64,000 nt of DNA from Croceibacterium ferulae. GTDB taxonomy: Bacteria > Pseudomonadota > Alphaproteobacteria > Sphingomonadales > Sphingomonadaceae. Positions 26,966 to 36,566 of the stretch are shown piece by piece. Both the position numbers and the translations under genes were made by a program. Under the pieces are notes generated by a model. It did not search any database and was not told the origin of the DNA. It saw nothing but the letters and a program-made list of their open reading frames with translations. Position 1 is the first letter of the stretch. Every line of letters starts with the position of its first letter. The DNA is taken from positions 124,001 to 188,000 of the forward strand of contig NZ_QZVQ01000006.1 of NCBI RefSeq assembly GCF_003660445.1, given 5' to 3'.

Positions 26966-29779
26966 ATGCACTTCATCCGCCCGCTGCTGGCTTCCAGCGG
27001 CCTTGCCCTTGCCCTGCTGGCCGTGCCGGCGACCGCCGGGGAAGTCGCCGGCATGGTGGTGGATGGCAGCGACACGATCGCGCTGCGTTCGGCCAATGTG
27101 CGCATCGCGGAACTGGGCCGCGACGCCGTGACGGGCGCGGACGGGTCGTTCCTGTTCGCCGGCCTGCCTGCCGGCACCTACACCGTCGTCGCCAGCTATG
27201 TCGGCGCTCCGGCGCAGGAACTGACCGTCACCGTACCGGCCACCGGCACCGTGCGCGCCGACTTCGCGCTGGGCGGGGAAAGCGGGGCCATCCTGGTCTA
27301 TGGCTATGGCGCCAATCAGGCGAGCGCCCTGTCCCGCAAGCGGGAGAACGACCAGGTGAGCGACGTGCTGACGCGCGACGCGATCGGCCAGTTCCCCGAC
27401 CAGAACGTCGCCGAATCGATCCGGCGCCTGCCGGGCGTCAACGTGCTGAACGATCAGGGCGAAGGGCGCTTCGTTTCCGTCCGCGGCCTTGATCCCAATC
27501 TCAACGCCACCACACTGAACGGCGTGCGCCTGCCTTCGCCGGAAGGCGACATCCGGTCCGTGGCGCTGGACGTCATCTCCTCCGACGTGATCCAGAGCGT
27601 GGAGATCACCAAGTCGCTGACGCCCGACATGGATGCCGACACGATCGGCGCCTCCATCGATATCGAGACGACCAGCGCGTTCAACCGCGTGCGCGATGCT
27701 CTGAACGTGTCGCTAGAGGGCAGCTACAACGATTATGTGGGCGAGGTCACGCCCAAGGCAGCAGTGGATTTCGCCACCCGCGTCACGCCTGATTTCGGCA
27801 TCTCGGGCGGCCTGTCCTATTACGAGCGCCGCTTCGAATCCGACAATGTCGAGGCAGAGGACTGGGTCGAGGGCGACGATGGCGCGATCTATGCCGAAGG
27901 CCTGGAATATCGCGATTATGACGTGGAGCGTGAGCGGATCAGCGCCTCGCTGAACCTGGACCTGCGGGCCAGCGACACGACCATGCTCTATGCCCGTGGC
28001 CTGTACAGCCAGTTCGAGGATCAGGAATATCGCCGCCGCACCATTTATGGCACCGGCAATGCCCTGGTCACCGCCAACGGCGCCAGCGGCGTGACCTTCG
28101 CCGACAGCGATGCCGCCAATCCGGGCGACGAATACGAGATCACGGTCGAGCGTGACCTGAAGGACCGGTTCGAGCAGCAGCGCATCCGCACGCTGGTGGT
28201 GGGCGGCGAGACCGACACCGACACCTGGCATGTGGAATATTCGGCCAGCTGGGCCCGCTCCACCGAGTACGAGAACGGCTCTATCGACCCGATCACCTTT
28301 GCGCGCGATTTCGCGGGCGAAGGGCTGACGGTCAACGCCGATTACAGCGATCGTCGCGTGCCGATCTATTCCGCGTCCGGCGTGAGCGACTTCCTCGACG
28401 CGTCGACCTACGAGCTGGACGAGGCGCAGATCACCACCCTGTCCGATGCCGAGGACACCGAATGGGCCGGGCGGCTGGACGTGGCGCGCAGCTTCCAGAC
28501 GGGCAGCGGCAGCTTCACCGTGCAGGCGGGCGGCAAGATGCGCTGGCGCGACAAGCGGTATGACAACAACACCGATCACATCGAAGGTGCGGACCTGACG
28601 CTGGCCGACCTGCAGGGCCGGCAGACCTATCGCCTGATCGACATGGGCCCGGTGGTCGACAAGCTGTCGACCCGGCCGCTCCTGAACTCGGTCGCCGACC
28701 AGTTCCAAGTGGAGCCCGTCGACACCGCCTTCGACAGCGCGGCGTCGGACTATTCCATCCGGGAGGACATCGCTGCCGGATACCTGCTCGGCCGGTGGGA
28801 CAGCGACACGCTGCGCGTCATCGGCGGCGTGCGCTACGAACGGACCGACAACACCATTCGCGGCAACACCGTCACGCTGGTGGAAAGCGACAATGGCGAT
28901 CTGGTCAGCGTGGAGCCGGTGCTGGTGCAGCGCGAATATGATCAATGGCTGCCCAGCCTGAACGTCCGGCTGGAAGCGACCGACGACCTCATCCTGCGCG
29001 CCGCCGGCTACCGTTCGCTGGTGCGGCCCAGCCTGGGGCAGCTGGCCCCGCGCTTCCTGATCGAGGAATCGGATCGCGGCGAACGTGAAGGCGAGTTCGG
29101 CAACCCCGATCTGCGGCCGTATCGCGCATGGAACTTCGATGCCTCCGCCGAATGGTACATGAGCAGCAACGGCGCGCTGACTGTGGCCGCCTTCTACAAG
29201 GATGTGCGTGACTACATCGTCGACACCACAGTCCAGGACACCGACTATTTCGGCTTGGCGGTGGACGAGGCGACCGTGCCGATCAACGGCGACAGCGCCA
29301 CGATCTACGGCGTCGAAGTCGGCTTCTCGCAACAATGGACCATGCTGCCGGGTGCGCTGGACGGCCTGATCACGCAGTTCAACTACACCTGGACCGATGC
29401 GACCGGAGATGTGCCGGTCGATGGAGATCCGGCGGACCTGCGGCAGATCACCCTGCCTGCGAGCAGCCGGCACACCTTCAATGCCTCGCTCGGCTACGAC
29501 AAGGGGCCGATCTCCTTCCGGCTGGCCGGCACCTACCGCGACCGCTACCTGGACGAGCTGGGCGCGACGGCGGAGGAGGACCGCTATGTCGACGATCACT
29601 TCCAGATGGACCTGACCGTCCGGTACCGCGCGACCGACCGCATTCAGCTGTTCTACGACTGGATCAACATGAACAACGCCAAGTACTACGCCTACAACAC
29701 CTTCGCGGGCCGGCAGAACCTGCTGCAGTACGAGGAATATAACTGGACCATGAAGGTCGGCGCGCGGGTGAGCTTCTGA
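26966..29779 (+). CDS. TonB-dependent receptor with N-terminal carboxypeptidase-regulatory-like domain
   Basis: This is a 937-residue outer-membrane receptor. It has a signal peptide (ending VPATAGE, near residue 25), a carboxypeptidase-regulatory-like beta sandwich (about 26-105: VAGMVVDG to FLFAGLPAGTYTVV), the plug domain (about 120-240, DQVSDVLTRDAIGQFPDQ and RRLPGVNV) and the barrel, ending in VGARVSF with a terminal Phe. It is of the TonB-Xanth-Caul type. Its TGA overlaps the ATG of the phytase gene (TGATG), so it probably imports phytate or its breakdown products. A tandem PHO box lies upstream. Confidence 0.93.
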   Translation: MHFIRPLLASSGLALALLAVPATAGEVAGMVVDGSDTIALRSANVRIAELGRDAVTGADGSFLFAGLPAGTYTVVASYVGAPAQELTVTVPATGTVRADFALGGESGAILVYGYGANQASALSRKRENDQVSDVLTRDAIGQFPDQNVAESIRRLPGVNVLNDQGEGRFVSVRGLDPNLNATTLNGVRLPSPEGDIRSVALDVISSDVIQSVEITKSLTPDMDADTIGASIDIETTSAFNRVRDALNVSLEGSYNDYVGEVTPKAAVDFATRVTPDFGISGGLSYYERRFESDNVEAEDWVEGDDGAIYAEGLEYRDYDVERERISASLNLDLRASDTTMLYARGLYSQFEDQEYRRRTIYGTGNALVTANGASGVTFADSDAANPGDEYEITVERDLKDRFEQQRIRTLVVGGETDTDTWHVEYSASWARSTEYENGSIDPITFARDFAGEGLTVNADYSDRRVPIYSASGVSDFLDASTYELDEAQITTLSDAEDTEWAGRLDVARSFQTGSGSFTVQAGGKMRWRDKRYDNNTDHIEGADLTLADLQGRQTYRLIDMGPVVDKLSTRPLLNSVADQFQVEPVDTAFDSAASDYSIREDIAAGYLLGRWDSDTLRVIGGVRYERTDNTIRGNTVTLVESDNGDLVSVEPVLVQREYDQWLPSLNVRLEATDDLILRAAGYRSLVRPSLGQLAPRFLIEESDRGEREGEFGNPDLRPYRAWNFDASAEWYMSSNGALTVAAFYKDVRDYIVDTTVQDTDYFGLAVDEATVPINGDSATIYGVEVGFSQQWTMLPGALDGLITQFNYTWTDATGDVPVDGDPADLRQITLPASSRHTFNASLGYDKGPISFRLAGTYRDRYLDELGATAEEDRYVDDHFQMDLTVRYRATDRIQLFYDWINMNNAKYYAYNTFAGRQNLLQYEEYNWTMKVGARVSF

Positions 29780-30795
29780 TGCGCGCGCTCCTTTCCCTGG
29801 CTCTGGCCGGCGTGTCGCTGGCGGGTTGCGCCACCACTCCGGCGATCACCGGCCTGCCGCCGGTAGCCGTCACCGCCACCGGAGAGACGACGCCGGTCGG
29901 CACCGCCAATGCGGATGCGGCGGACGATCCGGCGATCTGGCGCAATGCGGCGGACCCCGCCGCCAGCCTGATCGTCGCCACCGACAAGAAGGCCGGCCTG
30001 TATGTCTATGGCCTGGACGGCGCGGTGCGCAGCTTCGTGGACAGCGGCCGGGTCAACAATGTCGATCTGGTGGACATGGGCGCGCAGGGCATCATCGTCA
30101 TCGCCAGCGACCGCAACGACGTGACCGCGGCCAAGGCGCAGTTGTTCCGCCTCGATCCCGCCGCCGCGACCCTGACCCGGCTGGCCACCCTGCCGGTCGG
30201 CGCAGGCGAGGCCTATGGCATGTGCGCCACGGGGCGGAACGGCGAGTTGCTGATCTACTCACCGGTCAAGGAAGGCGCGATCTACGAACAGCGGATCACG
30301 CTGGGCGCAACGCCCACGGCCGAGAGCCTGCGCACGCTGCGCGTCGCGACCCAGCCCGAAGGCTGCATCGTCGATCACCGCGACGGCACGCTGTTTGTGG
30401 GGGAGGAGGATGCCGGCATCTGGCGCTTCGCGGCCGGCGCCGCTGCGGGCGAGATGGTTGCCGCCGTGGACAACCGCTACCTCGTTGCCGATGTCGAGGG
30501 ACTGGGCCTGGTACCCGAAGGCGCCACCGGCGGCTGGCTGGTCGCCAGCAGCCAGGGCGATAATGCCTATGCCGTGTTCCGCCTGCCCGACATGGCCCCG
30601 CTGGGCCGCTTCGCCGTGGTGCCGGGCGCGATCGGCGGGGCGGAGGAAACGGACGGCCTGGAAGTGATCGCCGGCGATTTCGGCCCCGATTACCCCGAAG
30701 GGCTGTTCGTGGCGCAGGATGGCCACAACCAGCCTGCGGCGCAGAACTTCAAGCTGGTATCCTGGGCTGCGATCAAGGCCGCGCTGGGCCTCTGA
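29779..30795 (+). CDS. phy: Beta-propeller phytase (3-phytase)
   Basis: It releases phosphate from phytate and is exported. It has 338 residues. The leader MRALLSLALAGVSLAGC has a lipobox (LAGC, Cys17), so it may be a lipoprotein. Propeller motifs typical of this Ca-dependent class include ADAADDPAIWRNAADPAASLIVATDKKAGLYVY (seen across residues 44-76), NNVDLVDM, QPEGCIVDHRDGTLFVGEEDAGIWRF and VADVEGLGLV with the late ETDGLEV segment. It is translationally coupled to the TonB receptor and shares its PHO box. The pairing of a phytase with a receptor is known in related bacteria. Confidence 0.93.
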   Translation: MRALLSLALAGVSLAGCATTPAITGLPPVAVTATGETTPVGTANADAADDPAIWRNAADPAASLIVATDKKAGLYVYGLDGAVRSFVDSGRVNNVDLVDMGAQGIIVIASDRNDVTAAKAQLFRLDPAAATLTRLATLPVGAGEAYGMCATGRNGELLIYSPVKEGAIYEQRITLGATPTAESLRTLRVATQPEGCIVDHRDGTLFVGEEDAGIWRFAAGAAAGEMVAAVDNRYLVADVEGLGLVPEGATGGWLVASSQGDNAYAVFRLPDMAPLGRFAVVPGAIGGAEETDGLEVIAGDFGPDYPEGLFVAQDGHNQPAAQNFKLVSWAAIKAALGL

Positions 30796-30856
30796 TCGCG
30801 CGGCGGAAACGATTCATCGCGCAAAGCGCTGACGAGTCCATAGCAGGAGGTCAGCA

Positions 30857-31777
30857 ATGGCAGCACGCGCCTATTGGCAGGGCCAGATCCGTCTGGCCCT
30901 GGTATCCATCCCGGTCGAGGTCTACTCCGCAGTGAAGAGCGGGGCGAAGATCAGCTTCAACCAGATTCACGAACCCAGCGGCAAGCGGGTGTCGTACGAG
31001 AAGGTGGTGGAGGGCATCGGCCCGATCGACCGGGACGAGATCATCAAGGGGTACGAGTTGTCCAAGGGCAATTACGTCCTGCTGGATGACGAGGAGATCG
31101 AGAGCGTCAAGATCGAAAGCCGCAAGACGCTGGAGCTTGTCCAGTTCGTCGAGGCGCACGAGATCGACCCGCTCTATTTCGAGAAGCCCTATTACGTCGC
31201 CCCGGCGGACGATCTGGCAGAGGAAGCGTTCGTGGTGCTGCGCGAGGCGCTGCGCCGGGCCAAGAAGGTGGCGCTCGGCCAGCTGTCGATCCGCGGCAAG
31301 GAGCAGCTGGTCGCCATCAAGCCCTGCGGCAAGGGCCTGCTGATGGAGACGCTGCGTTATGCCGACGAGGTGCGCGGCGGGCAGTCCTTCTTCAACGAGA
31401 TCGACGATGTGAAGCCCGATGCGGAGCTGCTGGACCTCGCCACCACGCTGATCGACAAGAAGACCGCGCCCTTCAACGCGGCCGCCTTCCATGACAATTA
31501 TGCCGACGCGCTGATGCGCCTGATCGAGAAGAAGGCGAAGTCCAAGACCGGCAAGAAGATCGTCGAGGATGCCGATGATGGCAGTGCCGGCGGCAAGTCG
31601 AACGTCATCGACCTGATGGCCGCGCTGAAGAAGTCGGTCGGCAGCGGGGCGGGCGCGGCGAAGGCGGCAGAGGAGAAGCCGGCGGCCAAGAAGGCACCCG
31701 CCAAGAAGGCGCCGGCAAAGAAGACCACCGCCGCTGCCAAGAAGCCGGCGGCCCCGCGCACCCGCAAGAGCGCCTGA
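30857..31777 (+). CDS. ku: Ku protein of bacterial non-homologous end joining
   Basis: This homodimeric ring protein binds DNA ends and recruits LigD. It has 306 residues. The core shows RLALVSIPVEVYSAV, SFNQIHEPSGKRVSYEKVVEG, GYVLSKGNYVLL-like sequence and the ETLRYADEVR motif near residue 160. The C-terminal 50 residues are a Lys/Ala-rich tail (KKAPAKKAPAKK) likely to be flexible and DNA-binding. A GGAGG-type site precedes ATG 30857. ligD follows after a 3-bp gap, so they form one operon. Confidence 0.96.
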   Translation: MAARAYWQGQIRLALVSIPVEVYSAVKSGAKISFNQIHEPSGKRVSYEKVVEGIGPIDRDEIIKGYELSKGNYVLLDDEEIESVKIESRKTLELVQFVEAHEIDPLYFEKPYYVAPADDLAEEAFVVLREALRRAKKVALGQLSIRGKEQLVAIKPCGKGLLMETLRYADEVRGGQSFFNEIDDVKPDAELLDLATTLIDKKTAPFNAAAFHDNYADALMRLIEKKAKSKTGKKIVEDADDGSAGGKSNVIDLMAALKKSVGSGAGAAKAAEEKPAAKKAPAKKAPAKKTTAAAKKPAAPRTRKSA

Positions 31778-31780
31778 GCC

Positions 31781-34354
31781 ATGGCGACGGCAAAGTCGCG
31801 CAGGAAGGCCGATCCTCCCAAGGATGCAGCAGCGGACCTGCTGGCCGACTACAACCGCAAGCGCGATTTCACGAAAACCGCCGAACCCGCCGGCAGGCAG
31901 GAAGCCAGCGCCACCGGCAACCGCTTCATCGTGCAGAAGCACGATGCCACGCGGCTGCACTGGGACCTGCGGCTGGAGGTGGACGGCGTGCTGAAGAGCT
32001 GGGCGGTCACCAGGGGGCCGTCGCCCGATCCCGCGGACAAGCGGCTGGCCGTGCGGACGGAGGATCACCCCCTGTCCTATGCCGAGTTCGAGGGCGTGAT
32101 CCCCAAAGGGGAGTATGGCGGCGGCACGGTGATGCTGTGGGATCGCGGCACATGGGCGCCGATCGCCGGCAAGAGCGCGGCCGATCTGGAGGAAGGCCAC
32201 CTGCACTTCACGTTGCAGGGAGAGCGGATGGGGGGCGATTGGCTGCTGATCCGCCTCAAGCCCCGGCCCGGCGAGAAGCGCGAGAACTGGCTGCTGCGCA
32301 AGATCGCGGATGCCCATGCGCAGGAGGGCGACGTGCTGGTGGAGCGCTGCCTCACCAGCGTGCTGACCGGCCGCGCCATGGCGGAGATCGCCGCCGACAC
32401 CGCCGGCGAATACTCGCTGGCGGGCAAGAAGGGCGATGCCTTCACGGCCGAGATGACGCAGGCCGCCAAGCGCAACGCCACCAAGGCCAGGCCTGCAGCG
32501 AAGCGCAAGGCCGCGTCCGGCACCTTGCCGGCTTTCCGCTCGCCGCAGCTGGCTACGCTGGTGGACAGCGTGCCGGCGGGCAATGGCTGGCTGCACGAGA
32601 TCAAGTTCGACGGCTATCGCGCGCTGGTCGCGGCGGCGGGGCAGAAGGTCGCGGTGTATACGCGCAGCGGCAAGGACTGGACCGACAAGTTCGCACCGCT
32701 GGTGGCGCAGTTCCAGGCATTGGACCTGCCGCCCTGCATGATCGACGGGGAGATCGTCGCCTATGGCAGTGACGGCAATCCCGATTTTTCCAGCCTGCAG
32801 AACGTGCTGAAGCGCGGTCATGGCTCGCAGACGGACAAGGATGCCTTGTCCTTCCACGCCTTCGACCTGCTGGAGCTGGATGGCGAGGATCTGGCCGGTC
32901 TCACCAATATCGAGCGCAAGGAACGGCTGGAGGCGCTGCTCGCCACCGCCACGTCGCCGATCCACCTGGCCGACCATGTGATCGGCGCGGGCGAGAAGCT
33001 GCTGCAGGCGATGTGCGCTGCGGGGCAGGAAGGCATCATCTCCAAGCGGATCGATGCGAAGTATAGCGGCACGCGCAGCAAGGCTTGGGTGAAGGTCAAA
33101 TGCACGCGGCGGCAGGAATTCGTGATCATCGGCTGGAAGAAGTCGACCGCCAAGGCGCGACCCTTCGCCAGCTTGCTGCTGGCGCAGAACGAAGGTGGGA
33201 AGCTGGTCTACAAGGGCAACGTCGGCACCGGCTTCGGCGCCGCCACGTTGGAAGACCTGGCCGCGCGCATGGGCAGGCTGACGCGCAAGACCCCGCCGGC
33301 AGAGGTGGACCGGGTGGCCAGCCGTGGCGTGACCTGGGTCAAACCCGACCTGGTGGCGGAGATCGCCTTTGCCGAGTTCACCGCCGACGGCAATGTGCGT
33401 CACGGCAGCTTCCTGGGCCTGCGCGGCGACAAGCCGGCGGACGAGGTGGTGCCGGAAACGCCCGAGGCTGCGCCCGACGCCGAAGCGGAGGTGGAGGCTG
33501 TCACCATCTCCAGCCGGGACCGGGTGATCTTCCCCGAATCCGGGCAGACCAAGGGGCAGCTGGCCGATTACTATGCCACGATCGCTCCGCTGCTGCTGCC
33601 CTTTGCCGCGTCGCGCCCGATCAGCCTGGTGCGCTGTCCGCAGGGGCGCGCCAAGAAGTGCTTCTTCCAGAAGCATGACAGCGGCAGCTTCGGCGACCAT
33701 GTCCATCACGTGCCGATCCGCGAGAAAGACGGCAGTACCGAGGACTACCTCTACACCGAGGATGCGGCGGGCCTGCTCGCCTGCGTGCAGATGGGCACGA
33801 TCGAGTTCCATGGGTGGGGGAGCCGGGTGGCCGATGTGGAGGCGCCCGACCGGATGGTGTTCGACCTCGATCCCGATGAAGGCCTGGATTTCGAAGCCGT
33901 CAAGCTGGCGGCGAGCGACATTCGCGACCGGCTGGCCGATATCGGCCTCGCCAGTTTCGCCATGCTGTCGGGCGGCAAGGGCGTGCATGTGGTGGTACCG
34001 CTCACCACCGGGCACTCGTGGGACGAGCACAAGGACTTCTCCAAGCGCTTTGCCGAGGCGCTGAGCATGGCGGAGCCCGAGCGGTTCACCGCCAACATGA
34101 GCAAGGCCAAGCGCACCGGGCGGATCTTCATCGACTATCTGCGCAACCAGCGCGGCAGCACCGCCGTCATGCCCTATTCGGCCCGCGCCCGCGCCGGAGC
34201 ACCGGTCGCGGTGCCGATCGCCTGGGCGGAGCTGGCGCAACTTGCCGATGCGCACCCTTTCTCCATCGGCGACACGCAGCAATTGCTGGCGCGTGCGCGG
34301 GGCAAGGCGCTGGCGGGCTGGGGCCATGCGGAACAGGCATTGCCCGCCATATAG
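31781..34354 (+). CDS. ligD: Multifunctional DNA ligase D (phosphoesterase-ligase-polymerase)
   Basis: This is the end-processing and sealing enzyme of bacterial NHEJ. It has 857 residues in the order 3'-phosphoesterase, ligase, polymerase. The phosphoesterase part (about 40-165) has NRFIVQKHDATRLHWDLRLE. The ATP-dependent ligase (about 265-550) has the adenylated Lys275 in EIKFDGYR and the OB domain with KARPFASLLLAQ. The primase-polymerase domain (about 580-840) has the DLDPDEG metal site (near 695-701) and SGGKGVHVVVPL. It starts 3 bp after ku. Unlike the phytase operon upstream it has no visible promoter box of its own; it may share the ku transcript. Confidence 0.96.
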   Translation: MATAKSRRKADPPKDAAADLLADYNRKRDFTKTAEPAGRQEASATGNRFIVQKHDATRLHWDLRLEVDGVLKSWAVTRGPSPDPADKRLAVRTEDHPLSYAEFEGVIPKGEYGGGTVMLWDRGTWAPIAGKSAADLEEGHLHFTLQGERMGGDWLLIRLKPRPGEKRENWLLRKIADAHAQEGDVLVERCLTSVLTGRAMAEIAADTAGEYSLAGKKGDAFTAEMTQAAKRNATKARPAAKRKAASGTLPAFRSPQLATLVDSVPAGNGWLHEIKFDGYRALVAAAGQKVAVYTRSGKDWTDKFAPLVAQFQALDLPPCMIDGEIVAYGSDGNPDFSSLQNVLKRGHGSQTDKDALSFHAFDLLELDGEDLAGLTNIERKERLEALLATATSPIHLADHVIGAGEKLLQAMCAAGQEGIISKRIDAKYSGTRSKAWVKVKCTRRQEFVIIGWKKSTAKARPFASLLLAQNEGGKLVYKGNVGTGFGAATLEDLAARMGRLTRKTPPAEVDRVASRGVTWVKPDLVAEIAFAEFTADGNVRHGSFLGLRGDKPADEVVPETPEAAPDAEAEVEAVTISSRDRVIFPESGQTKGQLADYYATIAPLLLPFAASRPISLVRCPQGRAKKCFFQKHDSGSFGDHVHHVPIREKDGSTEDYLYTEDAAGLLACVQMGTIEFHGWGSRVADVEAPDRMVFDLDPDEGLDFEAVKLAASDIRDRLADIGLASFAMLSGGKGVHVVVPLTTGHSWDEHKDFSKRFAEALSMAEPERFTANMSKAKRTGRIFIDYLRNQRGSTAVMPYSARARAGAPVAVPIAWAELAQLADAHPFSIGDTQQLLARARGKALAGWGHAEQALPAI

Positions 34355-34430
34355 TTGACGCAACCGGGCAATATGGCCGAGGGCGAGGCGCACAAGCCGC
34401 CCGCCCGTCGCAAACCATCCCGGACCTGAC

Positions 34431-35759
34431 ATGACCTTCGCTTCCGACCGTCGCCGTTTCCTTGCCGCCACCGGCAGCGCCTTCGCCGCGCTAGCCGCCA
34501 GCGGATGCATGCGTACCCCGCTCGATGCGGCCGCCTTGCGCCCCGGACTGGGCTATGGCGCCTTGCAGCCGGACCCGGCGGGCATCCTCGATCTGCCGCC
34601 CGGCTTCAGCTATCGCGTGATCTCCAGCCTGGGCGATGCCATGGATGACGGCTTCACCGTGCCCGATCGCGCCGACGGCATGGGCTGTTTCGACCTGGGC
34701 AACGGACGCATCGCGCTGGTCCGCAATCACGAACTCCAGCCGCGGCATGATGGCGGCGGGGTCGCCGGCGCGGCGTTCGACACGCACGCCCGCAGCCTGG
34801 TGCCGCTGCCGGGCGGCACCACCACGCTGGTGCTGGATGCCGCCACGCTGGAGCTGCAGGCGCAGCATCGCTCGCTCGCGGGCACGATCCGCAACTGTGC
34901 CGGCGGCACCACGCCGTGGGGCAGCTGGCTGACCTGCGAGGAGAATACCAGCCGCGCCGATGGCAAGATCAACCAGGATCATGGCTGGGTGTTCGAAGTG
35001 CCCGCCGCCGCCACCGGGCTGGTCGATCCGGTGCCGCTGAAGGCGATGGGCCGCTTCGATCACGAGGCCGCCGCAGTCGATCCGGCGACTGGCATCGTCT
35101 ACCTGACGGAGGACAAGGGCGACAGCCTGCTCTACCGTTTCCTGCCGGTGACGCCGGGCAAGCTGGTCGATGGCGGCCGGTTGCAGGCGCTGGTGCTGGC
35201 CGACGGTCCGGCCGACACGCGCAACTGGGAAGGGCGGATCGGGGCGGTGCGGCGGCAGGAGCGTGCCGTCCGCTGGATCGACCTGGACGATGTCGAAAGC
35301 CCGGCCGACGACCTGCGCCTGCGCGGCGCGGCGGCGGGCGCGGCGATCTTCGCGCGGGGCGAGGGCATCCATATGGGAGACGGCGAGCTGTTCTTCTGCT
35401 GCACCAGCGGCGGCGCCGCCGGGCTGGGGCAGATCTTCCGCTTGCGCCCCTCCGCCAGCGGTGCTGAGGACCGGCTGGACCTGTTTTTCGAGAGCGACAG
35501 CAAGGACCAGTTCGATTTCGGCGATAATCTGACCGTGGGCCCGAACGGCCATCTGGTGGTGTGCGAGGACCAATACACCGAAACGGTGGCCAATCACCTG
35601 CGCGGCATCACGCCCGATGGCGAGGCCTACCCGATCGCCCTGCTGCGGCAGCAGACCGAGCTGGCGGGCGCCTGCTTCTCGCCCGATGGCAGGACGTTGT
35701 TCGTCAACTTCTATAGCCCGGCGAAGACGGTGGCGATCACGGGGCCGTGGGTCGCCTGA
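34431..35759 (+). CDS. PhoX-like (DUF839) Tat-exported protein
   Basis: This 442-residue protein has a twin-arginine leader (DRRRFLAATGSAFAALAASGC) with a lipobox-like SGC end. The family is PhoX, whose typical members are secreted Ca/Fe phosphomonoesterases. Features are DLPPGFSYRVIS, LVRNHEL, the TPWGSWLTCEEN core, GRFDHEAAAVDP and TEDKGDSLLYRFLP. The metal-site pattern in the late FGDNLTVGPNGHLVVCEDQY is present. It lies 76 bp after ligD on the same strand. No PHO box was seen just upstream, so phosphate control is not shown. Some DUF839 proteins may not be phosphatases. Confidence 0.8.
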   Translation: MTFASDRRRFLAATGSAFAALAASGCMRTPLDAAALRPGLGYGALQPDPAGILDLPPGFSYRVISSLGDAMDDGFTVPDRADGMGCFDLGNGRIALVRNHELQPRHDGGGVAGAAFDTHARSLVPLPGGTTTLVLDAATLELQAQHRSLAGTIRNCAGGTTPWGSWLTCEENTSRADGKINQDHGWVFEVPAAATGLVDPVPLKAMGRFDHEAAAVDPATGIVYLTEDKGDSLLYRFLPVTPGKLVDGGRLQALVLADGPADTRNWEGRIGAVRRQERAVRWIDLDDVESPADDLRLRGAAAGAAIFARGEGIHMGDGELFFCCTSGGAAGLGQIFRLRPSASGAEDRLDLFFESDSKDQFDFGDNLTVGPNGHLVVCEDQYTETVANHLRGITPDGEAYPIALLRQQTELAGACFSPDGRTLFVNFYSPAKTVAITGPWVA

Positions 35760-35780
35760 CCGGATGACCGGGGTGGCGGC

Positions 35781-36566
35781 CTACAGCGCCGCCACGATCC
35801 GCAGCACCCGCTCCGCCCACTCGGGCCGGCAGATCAGCAGGTCGGGCAGCCAGGTGTCCCGATTGTTGTAGCGCAGCGGCGAGCCGTCGATGCGCGAGCA
35901 ATGCAGGCCGTGCGCGGCGGCGACCGCCACGGGTGCGCAATTGTCCCACTCATATTGCCCGCCCGAATGCAGGTAGATCTCTGCCTGCCCGCGCACCACG
36001 GCCATCGCCTTGGCCCCGGCGCTGCCCATCGGCACCAGCTCCGCGCCGATCCGCTCGGCCACGGCCAGCGCTTCGGGCACCGGGCGGGTGCGGCTGACGA
36101 CCATGCGTGGGATGGCTTGGGGCGCGGGGAGCGTGATGGGGGCGTGGGAGGAGAATACCAGGCCACGGCCGTTCTCGCATTCGGGCCCCTCGCAATCGGG
36201 CAGGGCGACCGCGCCCGCCGCTGCCACGCCGTTCACGGCGAGGCCGACATGCACCGCCCAATCCCATCGCGACTCGCCGAACTCGCGGGTGCCGTCGACC
36301 GGATCGACGATCCACACGCGTTCCTTGCCCAGGCGCTCGGGCGTGTCCTTCGACTCTTCGGACAGCAGGCCGTCGTCGGGGCGGAGCGACCGCAGCGTTT
36401 CCATCAGCCAGGTGTTCGCCACCTTGTCCCCGGCGCCGCCCAGCGTCGTGCCGCCGAGCAGGTCGCAGCCGCGCACCTCCTGCAGGATGCGCCCTGCCGC
36501 GCGGGCGAGCCGCGCGGCGAGCTCGGCATCGGCGGCGAGATCGGGCGTCAAAGCGTCGGGCTCCAT
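35781..36566 (-). CDS. cysQ: 3'(2'),5'-bisphosphate nucleotidase CysQ
   Basis: It hydrolyses PAP, the by-product of PAPS-using reactions, to AMP and phosphate. It has 261 residues from ATG 36566. The inositol-phosphatase-fold motifs are [34 protein letters not shown] (metal-binding DxxDG) and the late [17 protein letters not shown] (metal-binding WDxxAP-like). It overlaps the end of cysNC by 19 bp and completes the cysD-cysNC-cysQ operon. The upstream end of the open frame is out of frame with cysNC and is not protein-like. Confidence 0.92.
   Translation of the reverse strand: MEPDALTPDLAADAELAARLARAAGRILQEVRGCDLLGGTTLGGAGDKVANTWLMETLRSLRPDDGLLSEESKDTPERLGKERVWIVDPVDGTREFGESRWDWAVHVGLAVNGVAAAGAVALPDCEGPECENGRGLVFSSHAPITLPAPQAIPRMVVSRTRPVPEALAVAERIGAELVPMGSAGAKAMAVVRGQAEIYLHSGGQYEWDNCAPVAVAAAHGLHCSRIDGSPLRYNNRDTWLPDLLICRPEWAERVLRIVAAL

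Noticed and set aside
30796-30856. Possible stress-sigma (EcfG) promoter before ku
   Set aside because: GGAAAC is present but there is no CGTT at the right distance, so it does not fit the consensus.
34355-34430. PHO box before the PhoX-like gene
   Set aside because: No CTGTCAT-type unit with 11-bp spacing was found in the 76-bp gap.
30851-34510. 1,219-codon minus-strand frame opposite ku and ligD
   Set aside because: It covers two clear genes antisense and shows no recognisable domain.
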